NCBI RefSeq assembly: GCF_001463705.1
Contig: NZ_BBWH01000001.1
Location: forward strand, 1 to 64,000
DNA from: Aureimonas sp. AU12
Lineage (GTDB): Bacteria; Pseudomonadota; Alphaproteobacteria; Rhizobiales; Rhizobiaceae
DNA length: 64,000 nt
Direction of reading: 5' to 3'
Each line of letters begins with the position of its first letter. Within the stretch, counting starts at the first letter, position 1. Positions 43,383 to 53,378 of the stretch are shown piece by piece. Below the pieces are notes generated by a model. The model did not search any database. It worked only from the letters and a program-made list of their open reading frames with translations, and was not told where the DNA came from. The position numbers and the translations under genes were made by a program.

Positions 43383-44096
43383 ATGACCGTCCGCTTCAAA
43401 CGAGTGCTGCTGAAGGTCTCCGGCGAGGCGTTGATGGGCGGGCAGGGCTTCGGTATCGACGTTGCCGTGGCCGACCGGATCGCCGGTGACATCCACGAGG
43501 CGCAAGCGCTCGGCGTCGAAATCTCCGTGGTGGTTGGCGGCGGCAACATCTTCCGCGGCGTTGCCGTTGCGTCGAAGGGCGGCGACCGCGTGACCGGCGA
43601 TCACATGGGCATGCTGGCGACCGTCATCAACGCTCTGGCGCTACGCACCTCGCTGACGAAGCTTGGCATCGACGCCGTGGTGCTCTCGGCGATTCCGATG
43701 CCCGAGATCTGCGAGAGCTTCTCGCAGCGTGTCGCCCTCGCGCACGCCTCCGCGGGACGCGTCGTCATCTTCGCCGGCGGCACCGGCAACCCGTTCTTCA
43801 CCACCGATTCCGCGGCGGCGCTTCGCGCAGCCGAGATGGGCGCGGCCGCCCTCTTCAAGGGCACGCAGGTCGACGGCATCTACAGCGCCGATCCCAAGCT
43901 CGTCCCCGATGCGACACGATTCGACAAGCTGACGCACGACGAGGTTCTCAACCGGGGTCTTGCCGTCATGGATGTGACGGCCGTCGCGCTGGCACGCGAG
44001 AACCATATCCCGATCGTGGTGTTCTCGATCCACGAGAAGGGCGAATTCAGCCGCATCCTTGACGGCGGCGGCGTCTCCACCATCGTGTCCGACTAG
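43383..44096 (+). CDS. pyrH: UMP kinase
   Basis: Phosphorylates UMP to UDP. The ATG at 43383 (MTVRFKRVLLKVSGEALMGGQ) gives 237 residues; an upstream in-frame start lies within the hairpin spacer and was rejected. Family motifs: SGEALMG (nucleotide), VVGGGNIFRG, FAGGTGNPFFTTDSAAALRAAE and VMDVTAVALARENHIPIVVF. It is in the conserved tsf-pyrH-frr order. Confidence 0.97.
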   Translation: MTVRFKRVLLKVSGEALMGGQGFGIDVAVADRIAGDIHEAQALGVEISVVVGGGNIFRGVAVASKGGDRVTGDHMGMLATVINALALRTSLTKLGIDAVVLSAIPMPEICESFSQRVALAHASAGRVVIFAGGTGNPFFTTDSAAALRAAEMGAAALFKGTQVDGIYSADPKLVPDATRFDKLTHDEVLNRGLAVMDVTAVALARENHIPIVVFSIHEKGEFSRILDGGGVSTIVSD

Positions 44097-44147
44097 ACTC
44101 AGATTCGACATCATCGCGAAACGACATCGTCTGCAGAAGGAAGCCAC

Positions 44148-44705
44148 ATGCCTGCACCGGACCTGAACGAGCTGAAGCGCCGCATGGAAGGCGCCATCAC
44201 GTCCTTCAAGGGCGACCTCGCCGGCCTGCGCACCGGACGCGCTTCCGCCAATCTGCTTGATCCCATCATGGTATCCGCCTACGGCTCGCAGATGCCGCTG
44301 ACGCAGGTCGCCAACGTCACCGTCCCCGAGGCGCGCATGGTGGCCGTGTCGGTCTGGGACAAGTCCATGGTCGGCGCCGTCGAGCGTGCGATCCGCGAGA
44401 GCAGCCTCGGGCTGAACCCGATCACCGACGGCACGACGCTTCGCATCCCGCTGCCCGAGTTGAACGAGCAGCGCCGCAAGGATCTGGTCAAGGTCGCCCA
44501 CACCTACGGCGAGAATGCCCGCATCGCCGCCCGCCACGTGCGCCGCGATGGCATGGACATGCTCAAGAAGGCCGAAAAGGACGGCGACGTCAGCCAGGAC
44601 GACAGCCGCGTGATGGCTGAGAAGATCCAGAAGGCGACCGACGAGACGATCACCGACATCGACAGAGCGCTTTCCGTAAAGGAAGCGGAAATCATGCAGG
44701 TCTAA
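44148..44705 (+). CDS. frr: ribosome recycling factor
   Basis: Splits post-termination ribosomes with EF-G. The 185-residue product has the family opening [28 protein letters not shown], then [23 protein letters not shown] and [22 protein letters not shown]. The length is canonical. uppS follows. Confidence 0.97.
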   Translation: MPAPDLNELKRRMEGAITSFKGDLAGLRTGRASANLLDPIMVSAYGSQMPLTQVANVTVPEARMVAVSVWDKSMVGAVERAIRESSLGLNPITDGTTLRIPLPELNEQRRKDLVKVAHTYGENARIAARHVRRDGMDMLKKAEKDGDVSQDDSRVMAEKIQKATDETITDIDRALSVKEAEIMQV

Positions 44706-44749
44706 CACTCGCGTCGGGTTTGAAAGCGCGCGCGCGGAAAGCGGAGAAG

Positions 44750-45478
44750 ATGGTGGAACAGGTGCGGCATCCCCAACACGTCGCCATCATCATGGACGGC
44801 AACGGCCGCTGGGCCAAGGCTCGGGGCCTGCCGCGCACGATGGGCCATCGGCGCGGTGTCGAGGCCGTGCGCGAAGCCGTGCGCACCGCTCGCCATCTCG
44901 GGATCCGCTATCTCACGCTCTTCGCCTTCTCCTCCGAGAACTGGCGCCGACCGGCCGACGAGGTGGGCGAACTTCTTCGACTGCTCAAGATCTTCATTCG
45001 TCGCGATCTGGCCGACCTTCACCGCGAGGGCGTCAAGGTGAAGGTCATCGGCGCTCGCGAGGGGCTGCCGCCCGATATCCGTTCGCTTCTGGAAGAAGCC
45101 GAGCAACTGACGCGGGCGAACGAGCAGAATGTGCTCGTCATCGCCTTCAACTACGGTGCGCGGGACGAGATGGCACGGGCGATGCGCCGGATCGCCGAGA
45201 AACTCGTGACGGGCGAGGCGACGATCGATGCCGTCACGCCGGAATATGTCGACGAGCACTTGGACACCGCCGGTATTCCCGATCCCGACCTGATCATCCG
45301 CACCAGCGGTGAATTGCGCCTGTCGAACTTTCTCCTGTGGCAGGCGGCCTATTCCGAGTTCGCGTTCCTGCCGTGCCTGTGGCCGGATTTCGACCGCAAG
45401 GCGTTCGAGGATGCCGTCCGGGATTATGCGATGCGAGACAGGCGCTTCGGCGGCATCTCCCGCGAAATCGCGTCCTGA
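44750..45478 (+). CDS. uppS: undecaprenyl (polyprenyl) diphosphate synthase
   Basis: Makes the lipid carrier for cell-wall and O-antigen synthesis. The ATG at 44750 ([20 protein letters not shown]) gives 242 residues and follows GGAG; a TTG 30 bases earlier is possible. The catalytic core [13 protein letters not shown] has the essential Asp; [23 protein letters not shown], and the C-terminal [19 protein letters not shown] follow. Confidence 0.95.
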   Translation: MVEQVRHPQHVAIIMDGNGRWAKARGLPRTMGHRRGVEAVREAVRTARHLGIRYLTLFAFSSENWRRPADEVGELLRLLKIFIRRDLADLHREGVKVKVIGAREGLPPDIRSLLEEAEQLTRANEQNVLVIAFNYGARDEMARAMRRIAEKLVTGEATIDAVTPEYVDEHLDTAGIPDPDLIIRTSGELRLSNFLLWQAAYSEFAFLPCLWPDFDRKAFEDAVRDYAMRDRRFGGISREIAS

Positions 45479-45481
45479 CGG

Positions 45482-46333
45482 ATGGGTCTTGGCCTCGCGC
45501 GTCTCGTTGCGGCTCCCACCTGGACGGATCTGAAATCCCGGCTGATCTCCGCGATCGTCCTCGGCATCGCGGTTCTCGGCCTCACGATCGTCGGCGGCGT
45601 CGGCTTCCGCCTCCTCTGCTGTGCGACATCGATCATCGTCTTCGATGAATGGGCGCGCATGACCCGCGCCAAGAAGGCGGGTGACATCTACCTCTTTGCC
45701 CGGCGGGCCCTGTTCGTCTCGCTCATTGCCTTCTTCTTCGGCTTTCACGGCGCCGCACTGGCGATCGTCGCGTTGGCCACGGGCTTCATCGCCATCGTCG
45801 ATCGCGGCGAGCGCAAGGCGGACTGGGTGATGGGCGGTCTCGTCTATGCCGCCGTTGCCGGCATGGCTCCGGGCATGCTGCGCGATAGCGGTTCGGAAGG
45901 GCTGGCGGTGCTCGGCCTCGTGATCGCAGTCGTCTGGGCGACCGACATTTTCGCTTACTTTTCAGGCCGGACTTTCGGTGGGCCCAAGCTTATGCCGATG
46001 GTCTCGCCGAAGAAGACCATTTCCGGCGCCGTGGGCGGTCTCGTCGCCGGCGTCCTCTTCGCGGCCGCTTTCGGATACTGGCTGACCGGCAGCATCGATC
46101 CGCTCGTCCTGGCTCTGGCTGCGGTTTTGTCGGTCGTCGGGCAGGCAGGGGATCTTTTCGAATCCTGGATCAAGCGGCGGTTCGGTGTGAAGGATTCGGG
46201 GCGCCTCATTCCGGGACACGGCGGATTGATGGATCGGATCGATGGCCTGATCGTCGCCACCGGCGTAGCATTGCTGTTCGGCATCGCTGGGGCCGGCATC
46301 GACCACCCGGCACGCGCGATCTTCGATTTCTAG
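45482..46333 (+). CDS. cdsA: phosphatidate cytidylyltransferase
   Basis: Forms CDP-diacylglycerol from phosphatidic acid and CTP in the inner membrane. The 283-residue product has about eight hydrophobic segments and the C-terminal signature FGVKDSGRLIPGHGGLMDRIDGL (given in part). It starts three bases after the uppS stop. Confidence 0.95.
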   Translation: MGLGLARLVAAPTWTDLKSRLISAIVLGIAVLGLTIVGGVGFRLLCCATSIIVFDEWARMTRAKKAGDIYLFARRALFVSLIAFFFGFHGAALAIVALATGFIAIVDRGERKADWVMGGLVYAAVAGMAPGMLRDSGSEGLAVLGLVIAVVWATDIFAYFSGRTFGGPKLMPMVSPKKTISGAVGGLVAGVLFAAAFGYWLTGSIDPLVLALAAVLSVVGQAGDLFESWIKRRFGVKDSGRLIPGHGGLMDRIDGLIVATGVALLFGIAGAGIDHPARAIFDF

Positions 46334-46391
46334 CTGATTCCCGACTCGCGCCGATGGCAGCGGATCCTCGGCCAAGACAGGTATGTGACGG

Positions 46392-47531
46392 ATGGATGTG
46401 ACCGGCTGGATGAGCAGCCTCTGGGATACGGCGCTGATCAAGGTCATCCCGTTCCTCTTCGTGTTGACGGTCATCGTCTTCTTTCACGAACTCGGCCACT
46501 ACCTGATCGGCCGCTGGTCGGGCATCCGTATCATGGCGTTCTCCGTCGGCTTCGGGCCGGAAATCGTCGGGTTCAACGACCGCCGCGGGACGCGCTGGAA
46601 GCTCTGCGCGATTCCGCTGGGCGGCTACGTGAAGTTCTTCGGCGACGAGAACGCCGCGAGCGTTCCCAGCAAGACGGCTCTCGAGGGCGTCAGCGCGGAA
46701 GAGAGCCGGGGTGCCTTTCAGAACGCCACGGTCGGGCGCCGGGCGGCGACGGTGGCGGCCGGCCCCATCGCCAACTTCATCCTCGCGATCACGATCTTCG
46801 CAGGCACCGCCTATGTCGGCGGCATCGTCGTCGGAGATCCCGTCGTCTCGGAGGTCCGTCCGGGGTCTCCTGCCGCGACGGCCGGCGTCCAGCCGGGCGA
46901 TCGGATCCTGACGGCCGATGGCGAAAAGATCGAGTATTTCAGCGATCTCCAGCGCTACGTCTCCAGTCGCGCGGGCGTTCCGATCCGCATCGAGGTGAAC
47001 CGCAGCGGCACGCCGACCGAACTCACCGTGACGCCCCGTGAAGAGACGCAGACGGACGGCTTCGGCAACGAGTTCAAGACGCCGGTCATCGGCATCGTCG
47101 CGAACGCCGAGTCGGCGTCGTTCCGCACCCAATCGCTGACGCTGCCGCAAGCATTCGGCTACGGCCTGTCGCAGACCTGGTTCGTCACCGAGCGGACGGT
47201 GGCCTTCATCGGCGGCATCTTCGGCGGCACGCAGGCGAGCGACCAGATTGGCGGGCCGATCCGCATCGCGCAGGTTTCGAGCCAAGTCGCGACCCTGGGC
47301 TTTGCCGCTCTTCTCAACCTCGCGGCCCTCCTGTCGATCTCGATCGGCCTGCTGAACCTGCTGCCGGTTCCGATGCTCGATGGCGGCCATCTCCTGTTCT
47401 ACGGATTCGAGGCCGTGCGTGGAAAGCCACTCAGCGACCGCGTTCAGGAGGTGGGGTTCCGGATTGGCCTCGCTCTGGTGATGCTCCTTATGGTATTCGC
47501 TTTCTGGAACGACCTTTCGAGTCTCACTTGA
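46392..47531 (+). CDS. rseP: RIP site-2 zinc metalloprotease RseP
   Basis: Intramembrane protease that, in enterobacteria, cleaves anti-sigma factors after a first cut. The 379-residue product has the zinc site HELGH at residues 32-36 (VIVFFHELGHYLIG), a PDZ domain around residues 140-220 (PGSPAATAGVQPGD), and the partner motif NLLPVPMLDGGHL. Here only one PDZ domain is evident. No anti-sigma gene lies nearby. bamA follows after 200 bases. Confidence 0.95.
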   Translation: MDVTGWMSSLWDTALIKVIPFLFVLTVIVFFHELGHYLIGRWSGIRIMAFSVGFGPEIVGFNDRRGTRWKLCAIPLGGYVKFFGDENAASVPSKTALEGVSAEESRGAFQNATVGRRAATVAAGPIANFILAITIFAGTAYVGGIVVGDPVVSEVRPGSPAATAGVQPGDRILTADGEKIEYFSDLQRYVSSRAGVPIRIEVNRSGTPTELTVTPREETQTDGFGNEFKTPVIGIVANAESASFRTQSLTLPQAFGYGLSQTWFVTERTVAFIGGIFGGTQASDQIGGPIRIAQVSSQVATLGFAALLNLAALLSISIGLLNLLPVPMLDGGHLLFYGFEAVRGKPLSDRVQEVGFRIGLALVMLLMVFAFWNDLSSLT

Positions 47532-47613
47532 ACGGTCGGCAGAGGGTCGGGGAAAGGATTTGCGAAGCATTAACCAAGGTTCACGCTCGCGTTGCGGGTG
47601 TGCAACGGTTTTC

Positions 47614-47632
47614 CGATTCCTAAAGGGAATCG
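47614..47632. repeat. hairpin in the rseP-bamA spacer
   Basis: CGATTCC (47614-47620), loop TAAAG, GGAATCG (47626-47632): perfect 7-bp stem, no T-run after it. Confidence 0.45.
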
Positions 47633-47643
47633 ATCCACTTTGG

Positions 47644-47671
47644 TTGAACGTGTCCGCAAAGCCGATAAAAC
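47644..47671 (+). promoter_or_regulatory. possible promoter for bamA
   Basis: TTGAAC (47644-47649), 16 bases, TAAAAC (47666-47671), about 60 bases before the bamA start. The -10 match is moderate, so this is a weak proposal. Confidence 0.35.
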
Positions 47672-47731
47672 CGCACGGCATGCCGAATTCGGACTTCGTG
47701 CCGTCGGCGGAATAGAAAAGGTAAAGGCCCT

Positions 47732-50149
47732 ATGAAGGCTGGATCGAAGCTTCTGAGCGCGCTCTCCGCCGCGGCTCTATCGTCCACGGTGCTTGCTGCT
47801 TCGGCCGTCAGTCTTGAACTGGTCAGCCTGTCTGAAGCTGGCGCGGCGGTCCTCAACCGGGTCGAGGTTCGCGGCAACCAACGCGTCGACGCCGAGACGG
47901 TCCGCAACCTGATCCAGTTCCGGTCGGGCCAGAACTACTCCGACGCCGATGTCGACACCGCGGTGACGCGGCTCTTCGCGACGGGCCTCTTCTCCGATGT
48001 CCGGGCGACGCAGTCCGGCGGCGCACTGGTCGTCAACGTCGAAGAGAACCAGATCGTCGGCGAGGTCGTCTTTCAGGGCAACAACAAGATCAAGAACGAG
48101 CAGCTGACGACGGCTGTCCAGACCGCGTCGCGTGAGCCCTACAACGCTTCCACGGCGCAGGCCGATGTCGATGCGATCAAGGCCGCCTACACGCGGATCG
48201 GTCGCTCCGATGCGACGGTGGCGGTGCGGACCGTTCCGGCCGAGGGCAACCGCGTCAACGTCGTCTTCGACATTCAGGAAGGCGACCGCACCCAGATCGA
48301 GAGCATCAACTTCGTTGGGAACAACGCCTTTGGTGATTCGCGTCTGAAGGAAGTGATCTCGCTTCGCGAGTCTGGCATCTTCAGCTTCCTGCAGCGCAAC
48401 GACATCTACGACGAAGATCGTCTTCGCGCTGACGAAGAGGCGCTGCGCCGTTTCTACTTCAACCGCGGCTTCGCGGATTTCCGCATCGTCTCCTCGGTCG
48501 CCGAGCTCGAGCCGACGCAGAACAAGTACTTCATCACCGTCACTGTGGATGAGGGTGAGCGTTACACCTACGGCAACATCAACATCGACTCGACCGTTCC
48601 GGGTATCGATGCCGAGTCTCTGAAGACCGAACTCGAGACGAAGTCCGGCGACACCTACAGCGCCGAGAAGGTCGAGGATTCGCTCGTCAACCTGACGAAC
48701 GCCGTGGCCAACCAGGGGTACGCCTTCGCTCAGGTCACGCCACGCGGCGATCGCGACTTCGCGAACAATACGATCTCGGTCGATTACGTCATCGATCAGG
48801 GTCCGCGCGCCTATGTCGAGCGGATCGAGGTTCGCGGCAACACCAAGACCCGCGACTACGTGATCCGTCGCGAGTTCGACGTGTCGGAAGGCGACGCCTT
48901 CAATCAGGTCCTCGTGCAGCGTGCCAAGAAGCGCCTTGAAGGCCTGCGCTTCTTCAAGACCGTCAACGTCTCGACCGCGCCGGGCACCCAGCCTGATCGG
49001 GTCGTCGTGATCGTGCAGGTGGACGAGCAGTCGACCGGTGAATTCTCGGTTGGCGGCGGCTACACCACGGGTGGCGAAAGCTCCGGCCCCGTGGCCGAGG
49101 TCGGTATCACCGAGCGCAACTTCCTCGGTCGCGGACAGTTCGTGAAGGTGTCCGCAGGCTTCGGCGAGGACACGCGCAGCTACAATCTGTCCTTCACCGA
49201 GCCCTATTTCCTCGGCCGTCGTCTGGCTGCCGGTTTCGATCTGTATCGCACCGAGAACTCGTCCTCGACCGCGTACGACATCGTGCGGACCGGTGGCTCG
49301 CTGCGTCTGGCGGCGCCGATCACCGAGGACGTCACGGCGCAGATCGCCTACAACTACAAGGAAGAGACGTTCGGCGACGATCAGGGAATCGTGGTTCGCG
49401 ACGCCTTCGGCCAGCCGATCTTCGCGAACGGCCTGTTGCAGTATGCGACTTGCGGAAACTCCGCGATCGCGCCGCTCTACACGCTCTCGCCGATCATCAA
49501 TGAGGCGATCTGCGACAGCCCGTACTCGACCTCCTCGATCTCCTACGCGCTGACATACAACACGCTGGACAACCAGCAGGATCCACGCAACGGCTTCTTC
49601 GCGCAAGCCGGCCAGGAAGTCGCTGGTCTCGGCGGCGACGCGCAGTTCCTGCGGACGACGGCCCGCGCGTCGTATTTCAGCCTCTTGTCCGAAGAGTATG
49701 ACGTCATCGGTCAGCTCAGCGGCGGTGGCGGCAACGTCACGGCGCTCGGCGACGACCTGCGGGTCTTCGACAACTTCTTCAAGGGCCAGGATATCGTTCG
49801 CGGCTTCAAGTATCAGGGGCTCGGCCCGCGCCAGAACGGCGTGGCGATCGGCGGCACGAACTACGTCAACGCATCGGCCGAAGCGACCTTCCCGCTGCCG
49901 CTCGTATCGCGTGATTTCGGCTTCCGCGGTGCAGCTTTTGCCGATGCAGGCTCGCTGTGGGGCGTGGAAAACTCCGAGGGCCAGCTCGGCATCCAGGGCG
50001 ATGAGTTCGCTCTGCGCGCCTCGGCAGGTGTCGGCCTGATCTGGGCCTCGCCATTCGGTCCGCTGCGCGTCAACTACGCCGTTCCGCTGGCGAAGGAAGA
50101 CTACGACCGGACCCAGGAATTCTCGTTCGGCTTCTCGTCGCGCTTCTGA
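47732..50149 (+). CDS. bamA: outer membrane protein assembly factor BamA
   Basis: Inserts beta-barrel proteins into the outer membrane. The 805-residue product has a signal peptide, five POTRA repeats (first: [20 protein letters not shown]; last: [19 protein letters not shown]) and a C-terminal 16-strand barrel with the [11 protein letters not shown] motif and a terminal aromatic residue (FGFSSRF). An insertion of Cys-containing loop ([16 protein letters not shown]) is in the barrel. The GTAAAGG before the ATG is a fair ribosome site. Confidence 0.97.
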   Translation: MKAGSKLLSALSAAALSSTVLAASAVSLELVSLSEAGAAVLNRVEVRGNQRVDAETVRNLIQFRSGQNYSDADVDTAVTRLFATGLFSDVRATQSGGALVVNVEENQIVGEVVFQGNNKIKNEQLTTAVQTASREPYNASTAQADVDAIKAAYTRIGRSDATVAVRTVPAEGNRVNVVFDIQEGDRTQIESINFVGNNAFGDSRLKEVISLRESGIFSFLQRNDIYDEDRLRADEEALRRFYFNRGFADFRIVSSVAELEPTQNKYFITVTVDEGERYTYGNINIDSTVPGIDAESLKTELETKSGDTYSAEKVEDSLVNLTNAVANQGYAFAQVTPRGDRDFANNTISVDYVIDQGPRAYVERIEVRGNTKTRDYVIRREFDVSEGDAFNQVLVQRAKKRLEGLRFFKTVNVSTAPGTQPDRVVVIVQVDEQSTGEFSVGGGYTTGGESSGPVAEVGITERNFLGRGQFVKVSAGFGEDTRSYNLSFTEPYFLGRRLAAGFDLYRTENSSSTAYDIVRTGGSLRLAAPITEDVTAQIAYNYKEETFGDDQGIVVRDAFGQPIFANGLLQYATCGNSAIAPLYTLSPIINEAICDSPYSTSSISYALTYNTLDNQQDPRNGFFAQAGQEVAGLGGDAQFLRTTARASYFSLLSEEYDVIGQLSGGGGNVTALGDDLRVFDNFFKGQDIVRGFKYQGLGPRQNGVAIGGTNYVNASAEATFPLPLVSRDFGFRGAAFADAGSLWGVENSEGQLGIQGDEFALRASAGVGLIWASPFGPLRVNYAVPLAKEDYDRTQEFSFGFSSRF

Positions 50150-50171
50150 GCGACGCAGGCGCGAGTTCGGA

Positions 50172-51230
50172 ATGACCGATCGATCATTTTTCAAGCGCGG
50201 CGAGGGGGTAACCCTCGCCGCGCTTGCTTTGGCCTGTGAGGCGACACTTCTCGACGCGTCGTACAGTGAGGTCCGCATCCGCGGCATCCGCGCACTCGGC
50301 GAGGCTGGCGCAGACGATGTCGCTTTGTTTGACAATCCCAACTACGCCGCGACCCTCGCGACCTCTCAGACTGGCGCCGTCCTGACATCCGCCCGCTACG
50401 CGCCGCAGGTGCCGCTGGGGACGCCGGTCTTGGTCGCGAAGGAACCGCAGATCGCGTTCGCGCGGGCAGGGTGGCTGCTGCATCCTGCCGCCATTCGTCC
50501 TGGCAGCGACTTTGCCGAAGGGTTCATCTCTCCGCAGGCCAGCATCGACCCGTCCGCTCGGATCGAGGAGGGAGCAACCATCGAACCGTTCGTTCGCATC
50601 GGTCCCGATGTCGAGATCGGACGAGGCAGCATCGTCGCGTCGGGCGCCTCCATCGGCGCGGGTTGCCGCATCGGCCGCAACGTGCGCATCGGCCAGCAGG
50701 TCAGCATCCAGCACGCGTTGATCGGCAACGACGTGATCCTGCATCCCGGCGTGCGGATCGGTCAGGACGGATTCGGCTACGCCATCGGCTCGGTCGGTAT
50801 CCTCAAGATGGTCCAGGTTGGGCGTGTCATCCTGCAGGACAATGTCGAGGTGGGCGCCAACTCCACGATCGATCGCGGTGCGGTTCGCGACACGGTCGTG
50901 GGCGAAAACACGAAGATCGACAACCTGGTCCAGATCGCTCACAACGTGGTGATCGGTCGAAACTGCATCATCGTCGGCCAGGTCGGCATCGCCGGCAGCG
51001 CGACGATCGGCAATGGTGTCGCGATCGGTGGACAGAGCGGCGTCAACGGCCACATCACGATCGGCGACGGGGCCCAGGTGGCCGCGGTCAGCACGGTCGC
51101 TACCGATATGCCGGCGGGTGCGCGTTGGGGCGGAACCCCGGCGCGGCCGGTCCGCGAATGGATCAGGGAAATGGCGGTCCTCAAGGGACTGACACAGACG
51201 GGACGGGGGTCCAAGCGTGACGACGGCTGA
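50172..51230 (+). CDS. lpxD: UDP-3-O-acylglucosamine N-acyltransferase LpxD
   Basis: Third step of lipid A synthesis. The 352-residue product has an N-terminal uridine-binding domain, then many hexapeptide repeats of the left-handed beta-helix, from [20 protein letters not shown] on; the conserved [20 protein letters not shown], with the catalytic His, follows near residue 257. The stop overlaps the fabZ start. Confidence 0.97.
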   Translation: MTDRSFFKRGEGVTLAALALACEATLLDASYSEVRIRGIRALGEAGADDVALFDNPNYAATLATSQTGAVLTSARYAPQVPLGTPVLVAKEPQIAFARAGWLLHPAAIRPGSDFAEGFISPQASIDPSARIEEGATIEPFVRIGPDVEIGRGSIVASGASIGAGCRIGRNVRIGQQVSIQHALIGNDVILHPGVRIGQDGFGYAIGSVGILKMVQVGRVILQDNVEVGANSTIDRGAVRDTVVGENTKIDNLVQIAHNVVIGRNCIIVGQVGIAGSATIGNGVAIGGQSGVNGHITIGDGAQVAAVSTVATDMPAGARWGGTPARPVREWIREMAVLKGLTQTGRGSKRDDG

Positions 51231-51687
51231 TGTGACGACGCTTGAAAGCGTCGATATCCTCAAGATCATGCAGCTCTTGCCGCATCGCTATCCGTTCCTG
51301 CTCGTCGATCGTATCGTCGAGATCGACGGAGATCGGCGCGCCGTGGGACTGAAGAACGTGACGGCGAACGAGCCCCACTTCCAGGGACATTTTCCCGACT
51401 ATCCCGTCATGCCCGGCGTGCTCATCATCGAAGGCATGGCGCAGACCGCAGGGGCGATCTGCCAATTGGCAACCGGGGGCGACTCAAAGTCGATCGTCTA
51501 TTTCATGACGATCGACGGTGCCAAGTTCCGCAAGCCCGTCGTGCCAGGAGACTGCCTCGAGTACCACGTGGTCCAGACCAAGAAGCGCGGCAACATCTGG
51601 AAGTTCGACTGCGCGGCGATCGTCGCCGGCAACAAGGTGGCCGAGGCGACGATCAGTGCGATGCTCGTCGCGCCGGACGCGAAGTAG
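51217..51687 (+). CDS. fabZ: 3-hydroxyacyl-ACP dehydratase FabZ
   Basis: Dehydrates beta-hydroxyacyl-ACP in fatty-acid synthesis. The start is GTG 51217 inside lpxD, preceded by GGGGGT; this gives 156 residues. Catalytic His58 ([15 protein letters not shown]) and Glu72 ([10 protein letters not shown]) have the same 14-residue spacing as in E. coli. [13 protein letters not shown] near residue 21 is the family start. lpxA follows after three bases. Confidence 0.95.
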   Translation: MTTADVTTLESVDILKIMQLLPHRYPFLLVDRIVEIDGDRRAVGLKNVTANEPHFQGHFPDYPVMPGVLIIEGMAQTAGAICQLATGGDSKSIVYFMTIDGAKFRKPVVPGDCLEYHVVQTKKRGNIWKFDCAAIVAGNKVAEATISAMLVAPDAK

Positions 51688-51690
51688 CGG

Positions 51691-52497
51691 ATGGGCGGGT
51701 TTCGGGTCCATCCGTCGTCGATCGTCGAGGACGGTGCCATAATCGGTGAGGGATCCGAGATCGGGCCCTTCTGCCATATCGGTCCGCGCGTGCGGCTCGG
51801 TGCGGGCGCGCGACTGCGCTCGCATGTCGTTCTGGCCGGCAACACGACGATCGGCGATCGCGCCAACATCTATCCGTTCGCGTCCATCGGCCATGATCCG
51901 CAGCACCTGAAGTATCAGGGCGAAGACACGCGTCTGGTGATCGGGAACAACTGCCTGATCCGCGAACACGTGACGATGAATCCGGGAACGGTTCAGGGGC
52001 GGTCCGAGACGACGATCGGCCACAACTGCTCGTTCTTCACGGCAGCCCATGTCGCTCATGATTGTCTCGTCGGCTCCAACGTCACGCTGATCAACAACGT
52101 CATGCTCGCCGGACACTGCGTCGTCGGCGATTTCGCGACGATCGCCGGCGGATCGGGCATCCATCAATTCACCCGCATCGGGCATCACGCCTATGTCGGC
52201 GGGCTGGCCGCGGTCGAGGGCGATATCATCCCCTTCGGCATGGTGCTCGGCAACCGCGCCTATCTCTCGGGCCTCAACGTCATCGGCATGAAACGGGCCG
52301 GCTTCAATCGCGACGCGATCCGCAACGTGCGCAAGGCGTATCGGATGCTGTTCTCGGACGATCTGACGTTCAAGGAGAACATTGAAGAGGTGGAGACGGA
52401 GTATCCCGACGATCCGCTCGTGCAGGATCTTCTAGGCTTCATCCGGGCAGGCGGTGACCGCGCCATCTGCTTCCCGCGCAGCGTTCGCCCGGCCTGA
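51691..52497 (+). CDS. lpxA: acyl-ACP-UDP-N-acetylglucosamine O-acyltransferase LpxA
   Basis: First step of lipid A synthesis. The 268-residue product is a left-handed beta-helix with hexapeptide repeats from IVEDGAIIGEGSEIGPF on, the region with the catalytic His (FFTAAHVAHDCLVG, near residue 120) and the C-terminal helical domain. The cluster lpxD-fabZ-lpxA-lpxI-lpxB is compact. Confidence 0.97.
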   Translation: MGGFRVHPSSIVEDGAIIGEGSEIGPFCHIGPRVRLGAGARLRSHVVLAGNTTIGDRANIYPFASIGHDPQHLKYQGEDTRLVIGNNCLIREHVTMNPGTVQGRSETTIGHNCSFFTAAHVAHDCLVGSNVTLINNVMLAGHCVVGDFATIAGGSGIHQFTRIGHHAYVGGLAAVEGDIIPFGMVLGNRAYLSGLNVIGMKRAGFNRDAIRNVRKAYRMLFSDDLTFKENIEEVETEYPDDPLVQDLLGFIRAGGDRAICFPRSVRPA

Positions 52498-52499
52498 CC

Positions 52500-53378
52500 G
52501 TGCCAACGGAGCGTCCCGTCGCGACGCCGTCGGGACGGTTGGCCATCATCGCAGGTGGCGGCGCCTTGCCGCGGATCGTCGCGGACGAGGCGGCGAGGGC
52601 GGGGCGCAATCCTTTCATCGTACCGATCGCCGACGGGCGTGCGGGCGACTGGTCGGCGTGGGATCACAAGCCGCTGTCTTGGGCGAGGACGGGCGACGTC
52701 TTTGCGCTCCTGCGCTCGCGCGGCGTCGGCACCGTCGTGTTCTGCGGCACGATCTCGGTGCGGCCCGACTACCGTTCGATGATTCCGAGCCTTCGCACGC
52801 TCGCCTTCATGCCCGAACTCTTCCGAATGGTCAGGGGCGGAGATGACAGCTTGATTCGCGCGGTTTCGCGAGCGTTCGAGGCGCGCGGGTTCGAGGTCGT
52901 CGGCGTCCAGTCGATCGTGCCGACGCTGCTGATGCCGGCGGGCGTCCTCTCGGCTCGCACACCCGATCTCCGCGAAATGGACGCGGTGCGGCGGGCTGCC
53001 GAAGCGGCGGACCTGATCGGCCGTCTCGACGTTGGCCAAGCCGTGGTGGCGTCCTGCGATCGGGTCATCGCGCTCGAAGGCATCGAGGGCACGCAGGAGA
53101 TGCTGCGACGTGTTGCCGATCTTCGCGCCCGCGGCCGAATCGGCCGCCGCGAGCCGACGGTTCTCTTCAAGGCTTTCAAGCCGCAACAGGATGCGAGGTT
53201 CGATCTTCCCAGCATGGGCCGCGACACCGTGGATCAGGCGGTGGCTGCGGGACTGTCGGGCATCGCGCTGACGGCGGGTCGGTCGCTGCTCATCGAGTCC
53301 GAACGCGTGCTCGAGGCGATGAGCGCCACGGATCTCTTCCTCGTCGGCATGGAAACCCATAGCGAGAGCGCCGCATGA
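52500..53378 (+). CDS. lpxI: UDP-2,3-diacylglucosamine pyrophosphatase LpxI
   Basis: Alphaproteobacterial substitute for LpxH, fourth step of lipid A synthesis. The 292-residue product starts at a GTG two bases after lpxA and has the DUF1009 pattern GRLAIIAGGGALPRIVADEA, VGVQSIVPTLLMPAGVLSAR and GQAVVASCDRVIALEGIEGT, and KPQQDARFDLPSMGRDTV. It overlaps lpxB (ATGA). Confidence 0.95.
   Translation: MPTERPVATPSGRLAIIAGGGALPRIVADEAARAGRNPFIVPIADGRAGDWSAWDHKPLSWARTGDVFALLRSRGVGTVVFCGTISVRPDYRSMIPSLRTLAFMPELFRMVRGGDDSLIRAVSRAFEARGFEVVGVQSIVPTLLMPAGVLSARTPDLREMDAVRRAAEAADLIGRLDVGQAVVASCDRVIALEGIEGTQEMLRRVADLRARGRIGRREPTVLFKAFKPQQDARFDLPSMGRDTVDQAVAAGLSGIALTAGRSLLIESERVLEAMSATDLFLVGMETHSESAA

Noticed and set aside
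47777-50341. 854-codon open frame on the - strand opposite bamA
   Set aside because: It mirrors the codon pattern of bamA in a GC-rich genome, has no family motif and no ribosome site, and bamA is certain.
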